Shown here one piece after another: positions 21,898 through 33,731 of a stretch of 64,000 bases of DNA; within the stretch, counting starts at the first letter, position 1, and the number at the start of each line of letters is the position of its first letter. The notes beneath the pieces were generated by a model, which had not been told where the DNA came from, did no database searches, and saw only the letters and a list, made by a program, of their open reading frames with translations. Both the position numbers and the translations under genes were made by a program. Source of the DNA: Medicago truncatula (taxonomy: Eukaryota; Streptophyta; Magnoliopsida; Fabales; Fabaceae); contig NC_053048.1 of the NCBI RefSeq assembly GCF_003473485.1, forward strand, positions 29,074,755 to 29,138,754, written 5' to 3'.

Positions 21898-24624
21898 TCA
21901 GCATTTGGGAAGATCAGAAGGTGGAGGTGGCAGCTTCTGATTGCGCCGTTTTCCATCCTGGACAATCCACGCCATTTTCAATCCCCAACTTGTATGCACT
22001 TCAAGATGGCAATGCATGAACCAAACACCTGCTCATGATATATGATCAACATAACATTAATTTCAAAAACATTAATGTTGTGCATATCAATAGCTAGATA
22101 TATCTAATTTGATGTAACCAAGTAGTTGGACATTGTTAATGAATTACGCGAACTAAGTTCAATCTCTGAATGAAACAATTTTTAACCAGACTTTACTTAT
22201 CTACTGATTACCTGGCTCCGTGTCCTCTAGGCCGGATGGTTACGAACAAAAAAATATATAATATTATGTCAAACATATTTATTGATTAAAAAATAATGGA
22301 ATTTAGTATTTAAAATGTTTCCCACCTGGATTATCTGCAAGGAATCTCAAAGCAACCCATCCACCAGCTGGAACACCAGCAGTATTCCTTTCGACAGGAT
22401 CTACCAAATTGAACTTAGCAGGGTCCTTTTTAGGGTCAAAGTTTCCATTCCCTTGACCAACAATGAAGAAGTTAAAACCATGAAGATGCAATGGATGACT
22501 CTCAGCTCCAAGAATACTTGTATCCTGCAATACCAACTCCACTTTGGTATTGTATGGCAAAACTGCAACCTTGGTTCCACTCTTTACCATGATGTTCTTT
22601 GGTGGTGTTCCAGTGTAGTTGAATTTAACAGGTGGATTAGAAGGAAAATCAGTAGTGAAAACTCCTTTTGATTTGTTGAAGAAATGAGCTTGAAGTAAAG
22701 CAGTGTTTGGCATCACAAATGAAACATTGTTAATAGCTGCTGCTACTCTTGTGTTATTAGGTCCTTGACATGCTTGGTTTTTTGAACATTGACTAATACC
22801 TAAACCAACTGTGAAGAAAAAGTGTTTGTCAACAGTTTTTGGAACTTTTGCTGGGAATTTCTTGCTGTTCAAGCTACGAAGTTTCGTGTTGAAGTTCATC
22901 GCGAAGATAGTGTCGTTGAATTTAGGAAGTGTTGGTCTAAAAAGTTTAACAGTTTTGTTTTTTGACTTAGTGTTTGAAAGTGAATGTTTCTTGTACTCCA
23001 AGAAACCAATTGCTGTAGTGTTGTCAAAAGATGCAGGACCTGTAGCATAAGGTCTTGAAGCTATGACAAATTTGGCATTTGGGGTTTTGGATTTGGTTTT
23101 GAGAAGGACATTGGTGGTTTGGCCTGGTGTGATAAGAACAATGTTTGTTCTGAAGGGCTTTACATAAACAGCATCAGCATCAACAACAAGGAGGGTGTGA
23201 TTAGCAATGCTAAAGAACATCTCATCATTGAGTGCAGCATTGATTATTCTTAGTAGATATGTTTTTCCTGGCAGAACCTTGAGCTTAAAGGTATCTGCAC
23301 AAATAGAATAATTTAACAACTTGATTGAATGAAAATAATCACTAATATGGTTTTGAATGGACTATGTTTGTGCTTTTCTTTCGAATGTTCAACACTGACA
23401 TAGATATATGGACACCAGACACAACACTGACACATCGACACCATAATTAATTGATAAAACAAAATAATTGAATGTAATCAAATGTGTTGGTGTCGTGTCG
23501 GTGTTGGAGACTGGGACCTGTCGGATACTGGACACACTTTTAATCTGATTTTTCGGTACTACTTACCTTTAGCTGAACAGTTGTGGAGAGGACCTGGAAG
23601 ACCATTGATGGTGTGAGCATCTGAGGTATTAGGTGCTAACCCTGTTTGTGTTGCTTGATTTATAACTGCTTCTGTGTCTGCTTTCCACCACTCCCCTATC
23701 ATGTTATCAAAGTTAATATACTAATTTAGGAAATAAAAAATGTACACTTATAATATGTAGAGTTAATATTAAAATGTGTGACATATTTTGAGTGGTCTTA
23801 ACTTACCTAATACAATTGGGATTTGTTTGAAAGGATGAGGGAATGGGTAAGGCACATGCTTTTTGGGAAGAATGACAATAGGGCCATGAAGAGTAGATCT
23901 AAGCCATGAAATGTGTGCATGATACCACAATGTTCCCCTTTGTCCTATGATTGTGAATTTGTGCACATAACTTTGTCCTGGCTTAATTGGACATTGTGTT
24001 ATATATGCCGGTCCATCTGCCCAAGCACTTCGTACTTGGCGAATTCCGTGCCTGAAAAAATTAATCAAAATTTAGGTATATACTGACAGTGTAAAAACAT
24101 TTTAAATACATCTTGATATATATGATTGAATGCTCGTGTAAAATAGTAATTAAACTTATAAAATTGTAGGAATAAATAGTGTAATACCAATGAATGGAAA
24201 CATTGTATTGAACGTGGTTAACCACTTTCACGACGACTCTGTCGCCTTCTCTTGCTATGATTCTAGGACCCGGAAATTGTCCATTGACGGTTACAATGCT
24301 CTTTGTTTGGCAAAGTCTTGTGACATTTTGCAATTTGATCTACAAAAAGGAAAATGGAAAAAGATAACATTAAGTAAGTGTAAATTGATATCAAAATTAT
24401 TGAATTGAATGCATTTTTTTGTCACAAAAAATGAAATAAATCATGGTAATGAAATGCAATACACATACATCAAACTTGTAATGCCTTGTTGTGCTAACAT
24501 GTTTTGCATGACTTGTTGTTCTAACATGTCTTGCATGTGCTAACTCTGGCAATACCCACAAAGCACATAACACAATCAACATTGCTCTCATGAAGCTTGA
24601 CATTTTGATATAAGCAAAACCCAT
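21898..24624 (-). CDS. Laccase, LAC17-like (6 exons, 593 aa)
   Basis: Exons in coding order: 24624-24469 (156 bp), 24339-24188 (152), 24051-23807 (245), 23695-23567 (129), 23294-22326 (969) and 22028-21898 (131). All have GT...AG borders and sum to 594 codons including TGA. Sizes 152/245/129 are the usual plant laccase exons. Copper ligand motifs are present: HWHGIRQ (split by intron 2), [21 protein letters not shown] and [18 protein letters not shown] (split by the last intron). An N-terminal hydrophobic segment ([18 protein letters not shown]) predicts secretion; many N-glycosylation sites occur. Phrases such as [30 protein letters not shown] and [14 protein letters not shown] put it near LAC17, a cell-wall oxidase of monolignols. 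An alternative start is ATG 24603-24601. A miR397-type site lies in exon 5. Confidence 0.94.
23225..23245 (-). promoter_or_regulatory. miR397-type target site in laccase mRNA
   Basis: The plus strand here reads TCATTGAGTGCAGC then ATTGATT, i.e. the miR397 sequence with a G-to-A change at position 15 (a G:U pair in the duplex) and a mismatch at position 21. It overlaps the codons for NAALNDE of the sense strand, the known conserved location in plant laccases. Cleavage is inferred, not shown. Confidence 0.8.
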
Positions 24625-24717
24625 TTCCTCTTCCAATTGTTTTCTTTGAAGCTCTTTAACTAGAAATTGAGGTTGATGTTTTTTGATTTGGATGGAGAAA
24701 ACAACAAAATGATGTAG

Positions 24718-24726
24718 CTTATATAG
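24718..24726 (-). promoter_or_regulatory. TATA box of the laccase gene
   Basis: CTATATAAG on the minus strand, about 95 bp upstream of the first ATG, with AT-rich flanks. Spacing is typical for a plant core promoter with a leader of about 60 nt. Confidence 0.55.
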
Positions 24727-24734
24727 TAAAGATT

Positions 24735-24806
24735 GAATTAGTGTAATTAGATAATTAGGTGATTAAAAATGAATTAGTGTGATTAGATAATTAGGTGATT
24801 GAAAAT
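24735..24806. repeat. 36-bp tandem duplication in laccase promoter
   Basis: Two 36-bp units (24735-24770, 24771-24806) begin GAATTAGTGT and differ at about two positions. They sit immediately upstream of the TATA box. 24810-25267 shows nothing else recognisable. Confidence 0.8.
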
Positions 24807-25284
24807 GAGATATTACAAACTTGGTATAACTTGCACAACAATGTTCCAAGCTTTTATCCATGCCACTTGCTTAAGAGCAATAGAGTATTTTTCAAGCTAG
24901 ATTTTTCATATTTTGTAACATCCTCTAACGATCTAACATCATTTTCTAATATGTCACTTTGTAAGACAAGTTAATTAGTTACATCACTAGATCTGATAAA
25001 CCTCTCTAGTATAATCATCTAAACATATGAATTAACTCATTATAATAGAATTTACTATGTCAATTAGTGACAATTAATGGTACGTGTCATAGAGATTGGA
25101 CAGTGAAAAATCTAGGTAACTTTAGATATCTAATGAGATAATTATTATGTGACATTGGAACAAATTAGTTAATGTTATTATTAGTAATAGATCATGGGTC
25201 AATTTGGTCAAATCATATTAATATTATCCAAGAATACTTTGCATAGTTTGAGTGAGAAAATGAAAATAAATAAATAAATGTTGA

Positions 25285-25495
25285 AACCCATTTGGGGTTG
25301 GTCTAGTGGTTGACTTGAGATCTTAGAGTTTGCTCTTTCAAAGGTCTCAGGTTCGATTCCCTCTGGTGCTAATTTCGGTGGGTTAAGTTCAGAGCTTGCT
25401 CTGGCTTTAAACGGGGCCTCCGCAAGTGGGCGGTGGGATTGATCTCCTCGAATTAGTCGATTCTTGGATCGGATACCGAGTTTAAAAAAATAAAA
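25285..25495 (+). mobile_element. tRNA-derived SINE
   Basis: A box-like GGTTGGTCTAGTGGTTGA and B box GGTTCGATTCCC are in the right order about 50 bp apart, followed by a non-tRNA body and an A-rich tail at 25482-25498. A 17-nt target duplication AAATAAATAAATGTTGA is at 25268-25284 and 25496-25512. The small minus-strand ORF crossing it is a by-product. Same family as 30312-30506. Confidence 0.88.
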
Positions 25496-25766
25496 AAATA
25501 AATAAATGTTGATAAATGAAAGGGACTGGTGATCACAAGCTGGGTTAGATGGACTTGGTTGCAAGGTAAACTTCACACATCTACCGTTAATACTTGCTAT
25601 TTAAGGAAGAAAAGGAAAGTTGCAATGTTCACAACCATATTGTTTAGTTAGCAATGTCGGTTGTTAATTTGATGATAGTGTACTATAAACAAAGTCTAAC
25701 AGCTTTTGATGTTATTCTTGTTGAAAATGACATTTCCTCGGGAGAATTTAAAATATATTTTTTAAG

Positions 25767-25951
25767 GACATTGTTATTTGAACAACCATTTTGTAGGACA
25801 ACTTGTGGGACAATCAAAATATAGAAAGAAATGTTAGTCTTGGCACAAAAACCAAAGCTATAGTGAAAAAAAATGAGAATATAATGTAAGTATGAAAGAG
25901 AAATTTGTCACAAAAGTTGTCATAAAATAGATGTTCAAATATCATTTCTCA
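25767..25951. mobile_element. MITE with ~45-bp TIRs
   Basis: Left GTTATTTGAACAACCATTTT plus GTAGGACAACTTGTGGGACAA matches, inverted, TTGTCACAAAAGTTGTCATA ... TGTTCAAATATCATTTC on the right. About 185 bp. A lone arm of the same family fronts the OTU fragment at 10384. Confidence 0.7.
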
Positions 25952-26361
25952 TTTTCTAATCCTAGGAGATAATTATATTATTTTAAATTGTGAAACGTTG
26001 ATCAAGTTTGCCACTTTAGTTAAATATGTTATTAAATGTATCTGTAACATTACTAAATTGATGTTATTATAATCACATAAAATACAACCATATAGACAAA
26101 TTTGATTAATATTTTACAATGTTAAGATTATTTTAGAACTTAATTTAAAGGGGTTTTAAAATATTGGTAATATAAGCAATTAGATTGATACAAACCTCCA
26201 ATTTTAAATAAAAAAGTTAAGAATTTACAGTACCTTTTTCTTGAGTTTCTTTCTCTCTCTTCTCTCTCATATGGCACAATCCATTGACCATATTTTGGAT
26301 CTACTTTTAAATTTTTGTAGTGATATTTTATTGGTAGGAAACAAATTTAGTATGTAATGTT

Positions 26362-26772
26362 GGGAGCTTCTACGGTACACCTCACAAATTGAGGTGTACC
26401 GATACTTGCTTCATAAATTTATAAATTAATTATCATTTTATGAAATAAGTTGTTATTTGTCATTATTTATATTTTAGAAAACACCATCTCATGAGAAAAA
26501 AAACATTATTTCATTGTTTATATGAATTATATTAAATTTTTAACATTTTCTCATAAAAAAATAATAAATATTCTTCATTATGAGCAATAAAAATTCAAAA
26601 AAAGTAAATTTTATTTCATCGACGCTTTTGGTAAATAAGATATAATTATTATAATTGTCAATGATAGAAAAATAATTATTTTTTCTTCAAAAAACAATCA
26701 ATTCAATTATTAATTTAATATTTAGTGTACCGATACACTCAAAATGTTGGATGTATCGTAGAATTTGCTTTT
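26362..26772. mobile_element. TIR element, ~410 bp
   Basis: Left GCTTCTACGGTACACCTC...GTGTACCGATAC and right GTGTACCGATACACTC...GTATCGTAGAATTTGC are imperfect inverted repeats. The interior is AT-rich and non-coding. 26780-27990 holds no supported feature; a GC-richer patch at 27100-27180 was not identified. Confidence 0.6.
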
Positions 26773-28189
26773 AAGGTTTACATTTTACAACACTCAAACT
26801 GCACTAGAAATATATGGAATTTAATAGTTTAAAAAAGAGGTAGGACATCTATGGTGTACATATATCAACACTAAAAGAATTAATAAAGGAACTTGCTTTT
26901 TCAAAATAGTTGTTGTTGTAACTATTATTCCAAGAGTCCACTTACTATAATTTGGGTAAGATGAAAATAGAAAAAAATGTGTTCGATTTAGTTGAAAGAA
27001 AAACCCTCTCATGAGGGCACCATATCTTTCAAGTAGGGTCTTTTTAAAAACTTTGTGTAACCTTCTGTGTTCTGCTTTCTACACTCTGGTTTATGTGTTC
27101 TGCTCATTGTGCCTCCTCCACACCACCCCACCGGCCACCAACATCGCTTTTGGCTGCGTCTACCACTGCAAAAAATCCGTTAGATAACGGCGTTTTACTG
27201 TGGAGGTTTTAATAAAAAAAAACCAAGAATAATCTAAAACAAACATCAAAGACTTCGGGTAGTATAAAATTTTGTTTAATTTGCTGAGGTTAAAGAAAAC
27301 TTTGTTTAATTTACTAAGGTTAAAGAAAACCCCTCTAAATGAAATAAATACTTAAAACTAGTATGTTATTTTCAATGAAAAAATGGTTGCTAAAAGATGC
27401 ACCCTTTTTTCATAACTCAACGTTTTTCTTTTTGCATAAATAGAAAAAACAAAAGTGAACACCACAATGATTATCATCGATAGGGTACATATAATTGCTG
27501 GGATTTTACCCCAATTATTGAATGTAATTGTCATCACACTATTTAACTCTTCCTATTCCTGTATGATAGCACATAACTCATTTTCATGAATTCTGGATTT
27601 TCAATTGTTGAATTCTGGAAGAAGAAAGAATCATCATATTCACGAATTCTGGATTTTCAGTTTCCGCGTTAAGTGCCGAGGTTTTTCTCGGTAGTTAACT
27701 GCAGTTGGTTTTGAACTTCCTCGACAGTTAACTACAGAGAGGTATTTTCGTATTTTATATGTGTTTATCAGCCAAACAACACGTGTATACATCAATTTTC
27801 TAGTCCTTTAAGTTTTCTTTGTTTTATATTGATTTTTTATGTTTCAAATATTTACAATATTACCCTTTTCATGTAACACCCTTACAATAATGTTGATGTG
27901 GCAGTCGAAATCAACAAATACGCCGACATAGCAGTCCGAATCAACAAATTATATGATTTTTTAATTAAAAAAATCGAGAAAAATCCATCTTCATGATATT
28001 CATTGGCTCTATTTGGTAAAAATAGCGGATAGATTATAAGTTAGCTTATAACTGATATTTGATTACTGATAGCTTATAGTAGATAGCTGATAGCTGATGA
28101 CTTATAGCTAATAAGTTAATTAAAGTCTTTGGTAAAATTAATGGTTCAAATTGCTGATAAATGTAAAATGACAAAAAAAGACATTCTTA

Positions 28190-28192
<3 letters not shown>

Positions 28193-28238
<46 letters not shown>
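28193..28238. repeat. (TA)23 microsatellite
   Basis: Uninterrupted TA dinucleotides for about 46 bp inside the hAT-like element. Confidence 0.95.
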
Positions 28239-28241
<3 letters not shown>

Positions 28242-28720
28242 ATTTAAAATTATTAGTTTAATAAATATTTTATATATTATTAAATTAATGTTTTGCTAAA
28301 ATTCTATTTTTAAATTTATTCCATTTCGATTTTTAGACTTTATGAAAATTAAAGTATGAATGATTTTATTTCAGTTTTATACTTCAGAAAAATTAAACAT
28401 AACATTGCACTAAAAATATTTTGAACATAACAAAACTCAACGTAACACCTCCTCAACAATAAAAATAAACTCTCAATAAAAAAAAAAAATGTAACAACAC
28501 TTTTTCTATTTTCTTGACAGGATGTTATTTTCTATTTATTATTATTTAAGTGTCTCTATTTTATAAAATGAATAGACAGTACCAAAATGTATTATTATAT
28601 ATGTATATGGGATATTTTGTCAAAAAAAATCCATATGAAATATTACTTCAAAAATCTATATGGAATATTATATACCATCTACATGTATATCAACGATGGA
28701 CGATTTTTCTAAAAAAACCA

Positions 28721-28768
28721 AATAATGGATGATTATCTTTAAAAAAAAAAAAAACAATAGATGATTAT
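28721..28768 (+). mobile_element. Micro-retroposon (f)
   Basis: AATAATGGATGATTAT (28721-28736) and AACAATAGATGATTAT (28753-28768) flank CTTT plus an A12 run. Two mismatches in the 16-nt repeat suggest an older event. The insert is almost the same as at 9151 (CTTTC plus A10). Confidence 0.55.
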
Positions 28769-28884
28769 AAAAAAAAAAAAAAAAAAAAACTAAATAGTTT
28801 TCGTAACAAAAAAGGACAATTCTACTTGGTAATACCTGAAAAAATATCCCAAAAATAATGCTTTTATTATTTTAATAATAAGAC

Positions 28885-29215
28885 CAAATACCTCCCCGAA
28901 TCCTTTATGTTTCATGTTTGTTTCAGATACATCCTTTAAGTTAAGTTTCTAAGGTTTCAGATAGGTCCTTTAAGTTTCGAGTTTGTTTCATATAAGTCCT
29001 TTCTATCAACCTCTGTTAAGCCAAAGTTGATTTGATAGAAATGACATATCTGAAACAAACTCGAAACTTAAAGGACCTATCTAAAACCTTAAAAACTTAA
29101 AGGACTTATCCGAAACAAACTCAAAACTTAAATGACATATCTGAAACCTTAGAAACTTAAAGGACCTGTCTGAAACAAACGTGAAACTTAAAAAGGGGTA
29201 GTGCAGGATTTTACA
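28885..29215. repeat. Foldback of GTTTGTTTCAGATA motifs
   Basis: Direct and inverted copies of TTTAAGTTTC, GTTTGTTTCAGATA and CCTTAGAAACTTAAAGGA alternate. The left half is the reverse complement of the right half around about 29015. It probably derives from two elements with long TIRs. Confidence 0.6.
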
Positions 29216-29784
29216 TAAAACAATAAGGGTAAAAATAGAAGAAAATATGATAAGCTATAAGCTCAAATGCTACTTAGAATAGCGTTTAAAAAATAGCTTA
29301 TAAACTCGTGAAATAAGCTATAAGCTCGTGGTGAAAAACCGTTACCAAACAGAATTTATTTTGTCAGACAAACTTATAAGTTATCCGCTATAAACTATAA
29401 GTTAGTTTTTTGGCCTTGCCAAACAGAGCCTAAATTAATTATAACATTACCACCAACAAGGCATGGTGATTACTTGGGTCAAAGACAAGGAAGAATTGGT
29501 TACCATCTTAGTTAGGCCAAAACTTAGAAAATAGGGATCCAAATGGAAGCACCAATAGAATTAAGCAACCATCTAAAATCTTTAATTAAAAAAAATGAAT
29601 CTATCATCTCAATATCATCACATGCATAATGCATTAGTTAACACACACCGGCCACACACTTTATTGGTAAATTAACATCAGAATTGAGAACAATTGACTG
29701 CACTTTTGTTGAGACCTTGAAAATTGACACTACAGTCATTAAGAGCTAGGATATGAGATCAGCTTCACCACTTCACTTGTGTTC

Positions 29785-29792
29785 TATATAAA
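29785..29792 (+). promoter_or_regulatory. TATA box of the small hydrophilic gene
   Basis: TATATAAA-type element (CTATATAAAG) about 80 bp before the ATG at 29871, in a promoter with no ORF. Confidence 0.6.
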
Positions 29793-29870
29793 GACACAAC
29801 TAGCTGCTCGGTTTCTTATTCATACCCTCCCTTGAAACACAAACCTTGTTTTCTTTGATCATTTTGAACT

Positions 29871-30068
29871 ATGGACAACAAAGGAAATGACAATAATGGT
29901 GCTGCTGCAAACAATGCCAAGGACAACGTTGGCAGTACCACTAAAGGTGATACGATGAAAGCTCCTGGTGAAGATGGATCCAACATTTCAAGGGAGCAAT
30001 TTGAGAAAAATCCACAAGGCTATTTTGCTGATTTGCATGCTGCTCAAAAGGATAACAAGAAGAATTAG
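29871..30068 (+). CDS. Small hydrophilic LEA-like protein, 65 aa
   Basis: A single uninterrupted exon from ATG 29871 to TAG, with a TATA box 80 bp upstream and AATAAATAAG polyadenylation-type sequence at about 30151. The product is very hydrophilic: Asn/Lys/Asp/Gly-rich N-terminal half with no Cys or Trp, then GDTMKAPGEDGSNISREQFE and NPQGYFADLHAAQKDNKKN. That composition and size resemble LEA/seed-maturation or stress-responsive proteins, but I do not recognise a named family with certainty. No signal peptide or membrane segment. A copy of its UTRs without the coding part lies at 37890-38180. It is probably a real expressed gene; function not assigned. Confidence 0.8.
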   Translation: MDNKGNDNNGAAANNAKDNVGSTTKGDTMKAPGEDGSNISREQFEKNPQGYFADLHAAQKDNKKN

Positions 30069-30311
30069 CTAACTAGTTAATTTCTTTTTCCAATAATGTT
30101 TCTTGCTATGGTATTATATGTTCTGTAGAATATATTTTGTCATGTGCTAAGGAATAAATAAGAATTACATTTTAAGTTTGTTTCCTAAGGTAATTGTACT
30201 GCTGATCTATGATAAAGCATTTTTCTTTGTTGGTCCCTCTTCTATACTTGTTCTGTCTCAAACTATTAATTTTTATGTTGAATTGATACTTTGCAAGAGT
30301 AATATGATAAC

Positions 30312-30506
30312 TTTTATCTTTTTTTTTATAAAAAAACTTGGTATCTGATCAAAGAATCGATTAATCCGAGGGGACTAATCACACCGGCCACTTGCGAGGG
30401 CTCCGTTTAAAGTCAGAGCAAGCTCTGTATGGACTTAGCCTACCGAAATTGACATCAGAGGAAATCGAACATAAGACCTCTAGTGGAGTAAACTTCAAGA
30501 TCCCAA
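30312..30506 (-). mobile_element. tRNA-derived SINE, 5'-truncated
   Basis: The reverse complement aligns along most of its length with the SINE at 25285-25495: poly-A tail (here T-rich at 30319-30336), CGAGGGGACTAATC, CACTTGCG..GGCTCCGTTTAAAG, CAGAGCAAGCTCTG and a degenerate B box (AAATCGAACATAAG). The A-box end is missing. Confidence 0.75.
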
Positions 30507-30538
30507 TTTCAAAAACATGAATACTATCCAATTTTAAG

Positions 30539-30580
30539 CTGTTACTTTTGATTTTTTTTTGACAAACCTGTTACTTTTGA
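30539..30580 (-). mobile_element. Micro-retroposon (c)
   Basis: A perfect 13-nt repeat CTGTTACTTTTGA (30539-30551, 30568-30580) flanks T9 then GACAAAC (30552-30567). On the minus strand this is GTTTGTC plus poly-A. Confidence 0.7.
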
Positions 30581-30861
30581 ATTAGATTCCTAGGTGGTGG
30601 TCAATAGTGTATATGCATATTGTGGTTCCAAATATTACAATGTAATTTTATTGAAGGTCAATAAAATGACAATGCCACTTTGATGTTGTCAAACTTAGTC
30701 CAAATATTTACTGACATCATGTTTTGTTTTTCTTGTCTACTTATACATAGCTGATATTTATAAATATCAGCATAGGGAAGGGGCAAAAATGCTTTGAGAC
30801 TTCTCAGAAATTTGAAATCAAATACATTGATATGTTTTCTATTGATTAAGTTTGATTCATT

Positions 30862-31672
30862 TAGGATGTGTTTGGTTTAGAAAAGAAGTTGTGAAGAGAG
30901 AAATATATAAGAGAGAAAAAGATGAGAAATAGAGTAGATTTGATGTATTGTTTGGTAGAAGAGAGATATAAAAGAAATAGAGAAGAAAGAAGTGTTGATT
31001 ATTTTTAGAAGTACCAAAATACCCCTAACTAATAAACCTTCAATAAAAATTAATTTATTAAATAACTTAATCCAATTTTTAATTTAAATTGTTGATGACA
31101 ATGATGCTGATTTTTTTGACAAATGATGAAGATTATTATTAAAAATTAATCATTTCATTAATTTGTAACGTCATCCAAATAAATTATAACTCTTTTTTTT
31201 TTATTCTTATTGGAAATCATCCGTTCAATAAAAGCAAAAAGGAAAAGAGTGAAGAAATAAATAAATAAATTTAAAAAACAGCTTAATTATCTACATCCCG
31301 CTTCTCCTACATATATGCAGCTTAATTTCATGTGCGAAATTTTCTATTTTGCTTCAGCTTGTCTCCTACAACAACTTCCCTTTGTTTTATCCTTTATATT
31401 GGATAATCATTGGTGCAATTTCTGAAAAATAAATCATAAATGAAATATGAATACAAGGGTAAAAATGGAACACCAAAATTAAGGCACCTCTCTCTCTCTC
31501 TCCTGTTTCTTCGATGTGAAGAGGAGAAAACAAAAAGCACTGGGTCTCACAAATTTTTAGTCTCTCTTCTATCTTTTTTTGCATTCCAAATAAGAGAAAT
31601 TTACCATCTCTTCTCTATTTCTCTCTTCTCTGTCTCTCTCTTCCTTATCTCTCTTCGACCAAACAGAATGTT
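30862..31672. mobile_element. hAT-like MITE, ~810 bp
   Basis: Left TGTGTTTGGTTTAGAAAAGA and right TCTTCGACCAAACAGAATG are inverted, continuing as GAGAGAAATA/TATTTCTCTC purine/pyrimidine-rich arms. Two overlapping small ORFs (31387-31682) sit in CT-rich DNA and look spurious. Confidence 0.55.
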
Positions 31673-32181
31673 AAATAAGTAGAATTAGGGTCCGTTTGTT
31701 ACGGATTAAAATAAAAGTGATTTTGACATAAAATAATTTAGAGATTATGTTTTAGAGATTCTTTAAAAAACGAATCTATTTTATGTTTTTTTTTTTTTAA
31801 AGTGATTTTTAGTTTGTTTGGATACAACTTTCTAAAAGTGATTTTTTATTATAAAATTACCATAAAGGACACAAATTTCTTTCAAATATAACATGTTTGT
31901 CCAAAAAAAAATTACTTTTTTATGTATGAAAACAAGTATGTTAATTAAAAATGCATTTACGTTGTTAAAAAAACATACTATCTACATATTTGTCACATTC
32001 AAAAAATTTACACAAGATATTACATAAAATTATCAACATGAATTCAAATAAAATGAGTAACATAACATATTCCATGAAGAACAATTAACATATCATATTT
32101 AAAAAAATATTAAAGCATAATTATAGTATCTATACTCGGTTTCATTCATTGTCCATCGAAAATAAATATATAAACATAAAA

Positions 32182-33513
32182 CTAGTGTTGTCCTCTTCTA
32201 GGAAATTGATCTCTAATAGCATTTCTCATTTCTTCAATGTGTTTGATATCTTCTTGTGTTGGATCTTGCCATTCATTATGTTCAGGCACACTCTTATCAT
32301 CTTCATCACTGACATTTTGCTCATTGTCTTGTAACTCATTAATATTCTCTAAATTCTCAAGAATCGATATATCACTCGAGTCTTTTCTTCTAATAAAATT
32401 GTGAATTGCGAAACATGCCCATATAATTGAAATTTGAGTTTGAGGTTTAAAATTGGTCATATTTTGCAATATTCTCCATCTTGCTTTGCAAACACCAAAT
32501 GTTCTTTCAATAACACTTCTCAAACTAGAATAACGATAATTAAATATTTCATTTCTTTATCTGAAACTCGGAGCAAGTCGAAAATGTGGAAGATGATACC
32601 TCGTATTCCTATATGGTCCCATGAAACCTTTGAATGATGGATATCTTGAGTCGACAAGGTAATATTTGCCTGTGCATAAGTAGGAGATGTGAAATACAAT
32701 ATTATTAAACATAAACATATAAAAAAAATAGTTGAAGTTACATGCAACTAACCTTCAGGCGAATAAGGGAATTTTAACCTCGGTGTACGAAGAGTTTCCA
32801 TAAAAATCTTAGCATCATGAACAGATCCTTCCCAACCACTTAATGCAAATGTAAAACACATTAAAATCACACACAACCATGACATTGGTGCTAGTATATC
32901 CTTTCCTATTGAAATAAGGTATTTGTTTATCGGCTGGGACATGTATAGCGATATGGGTGTCATCTATTGCCCCTATACAATCTTTAAAGTAAGGCCAATA
33001 TCGATCATCTTCTTTAATGTAATTAGAGGCAACATAGTGCATCTAGTCAGAAGGTCTGATAATGTGATTCCCCAACTTGTAAACGGCTATTAAAACTCTA
33101 TGGAAATGATTATGAATAGTTTGACCTGAATGTTGGAAGCCTCCTTGGACGTTTCTATATGTGGCTCCATGACCTATCATATACAAGAATTAAGCAACAC
33201 TTTCTTCAACTCCGATGTTTTTAGTTGGTGTCAAACCGTATTTATTGGTTAGTTCCCATACCAATTGCTGGAAGACATGTTTCCTCATTCGGAGTTGCTC
33301 AAACAATGTGTTGTCATTTCCATTTATCAGTTCTCTATACCACATGTGACCTGTGAGAATTGATGTAGTTTTCTTTTCTTACACAACATATTTCAACACA
33401 TGATATGTGACTAAATAGGCTGCCAAAACTGTTGCAATATGATAGCTACTATTATGTTCATAATCAATTTCCATTTCTAAATTACTATCACTCTCATCCG
33501 AGCTTTGGGACAT
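32182..33513 (-). pseudogene. Harbinger DDE transposase (HARBI1-like), broken
   Basis: The minus-strand frame starts MSQSSDESDSNLEMEIDYEH and shows the nuclease core: [10 protein letters not shown] (first Asp), [20 protein letters not shown] (second Asp) and [20 protein letters not shown] (Glu), then an acidic tail ending PRRGQH. The catalytic residues are still legible. The frame is interrupted by stops after VLKYVV, after GVEESVA and after IRPSD, a 2-nt loss near 32895 (after VVCDFN) and a further break at about 32560. It cannot encode a full transposase. It would cut and rejoin element ends with the Myb-like partner. Confidence 0.87.
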
Positions 33514-33731
33514 CCTGTGCCACAACATTTAAACTAAATTAATACATAAAAGAGAGAAAATATATAAAATATTTGATTTAAATATTGTTAAATAATACGT
33601 ATCCAAATAACTATTAAAGTAGCCAATATCAAGTAAGAAAAACTATCATAGTACTCTAACATAATTTTTATTAACTTTCATTGTATCAAATAAAATAATA
33701 ACTAATTATCATTGCTCAAATAAATATTCAA

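Larger units (their letters stand above)
27995..29427. mobile_element. hAT-like non-autonomous element with nested insertions
   Basis: Termini GGCTCTATTTGGTAAAAATA and CCTTGCCAAACAGAGCC are inverted. Subterminal AGCTTATAACT/AGCTATAAGCTC motifs recur in both orientations. It contains a (TA)n run, a micro-retroposon and a separate foldback, so the core element was shorter. No transposase frame. A matching 8-bp target duplication was not seen. Confidence 0.7.

Noticed and set aside
25208-25576. 122-aa minus-strand ORF
   Set aside because: It runs through the SINE and its A-rich tail; no independent evidence of coding.
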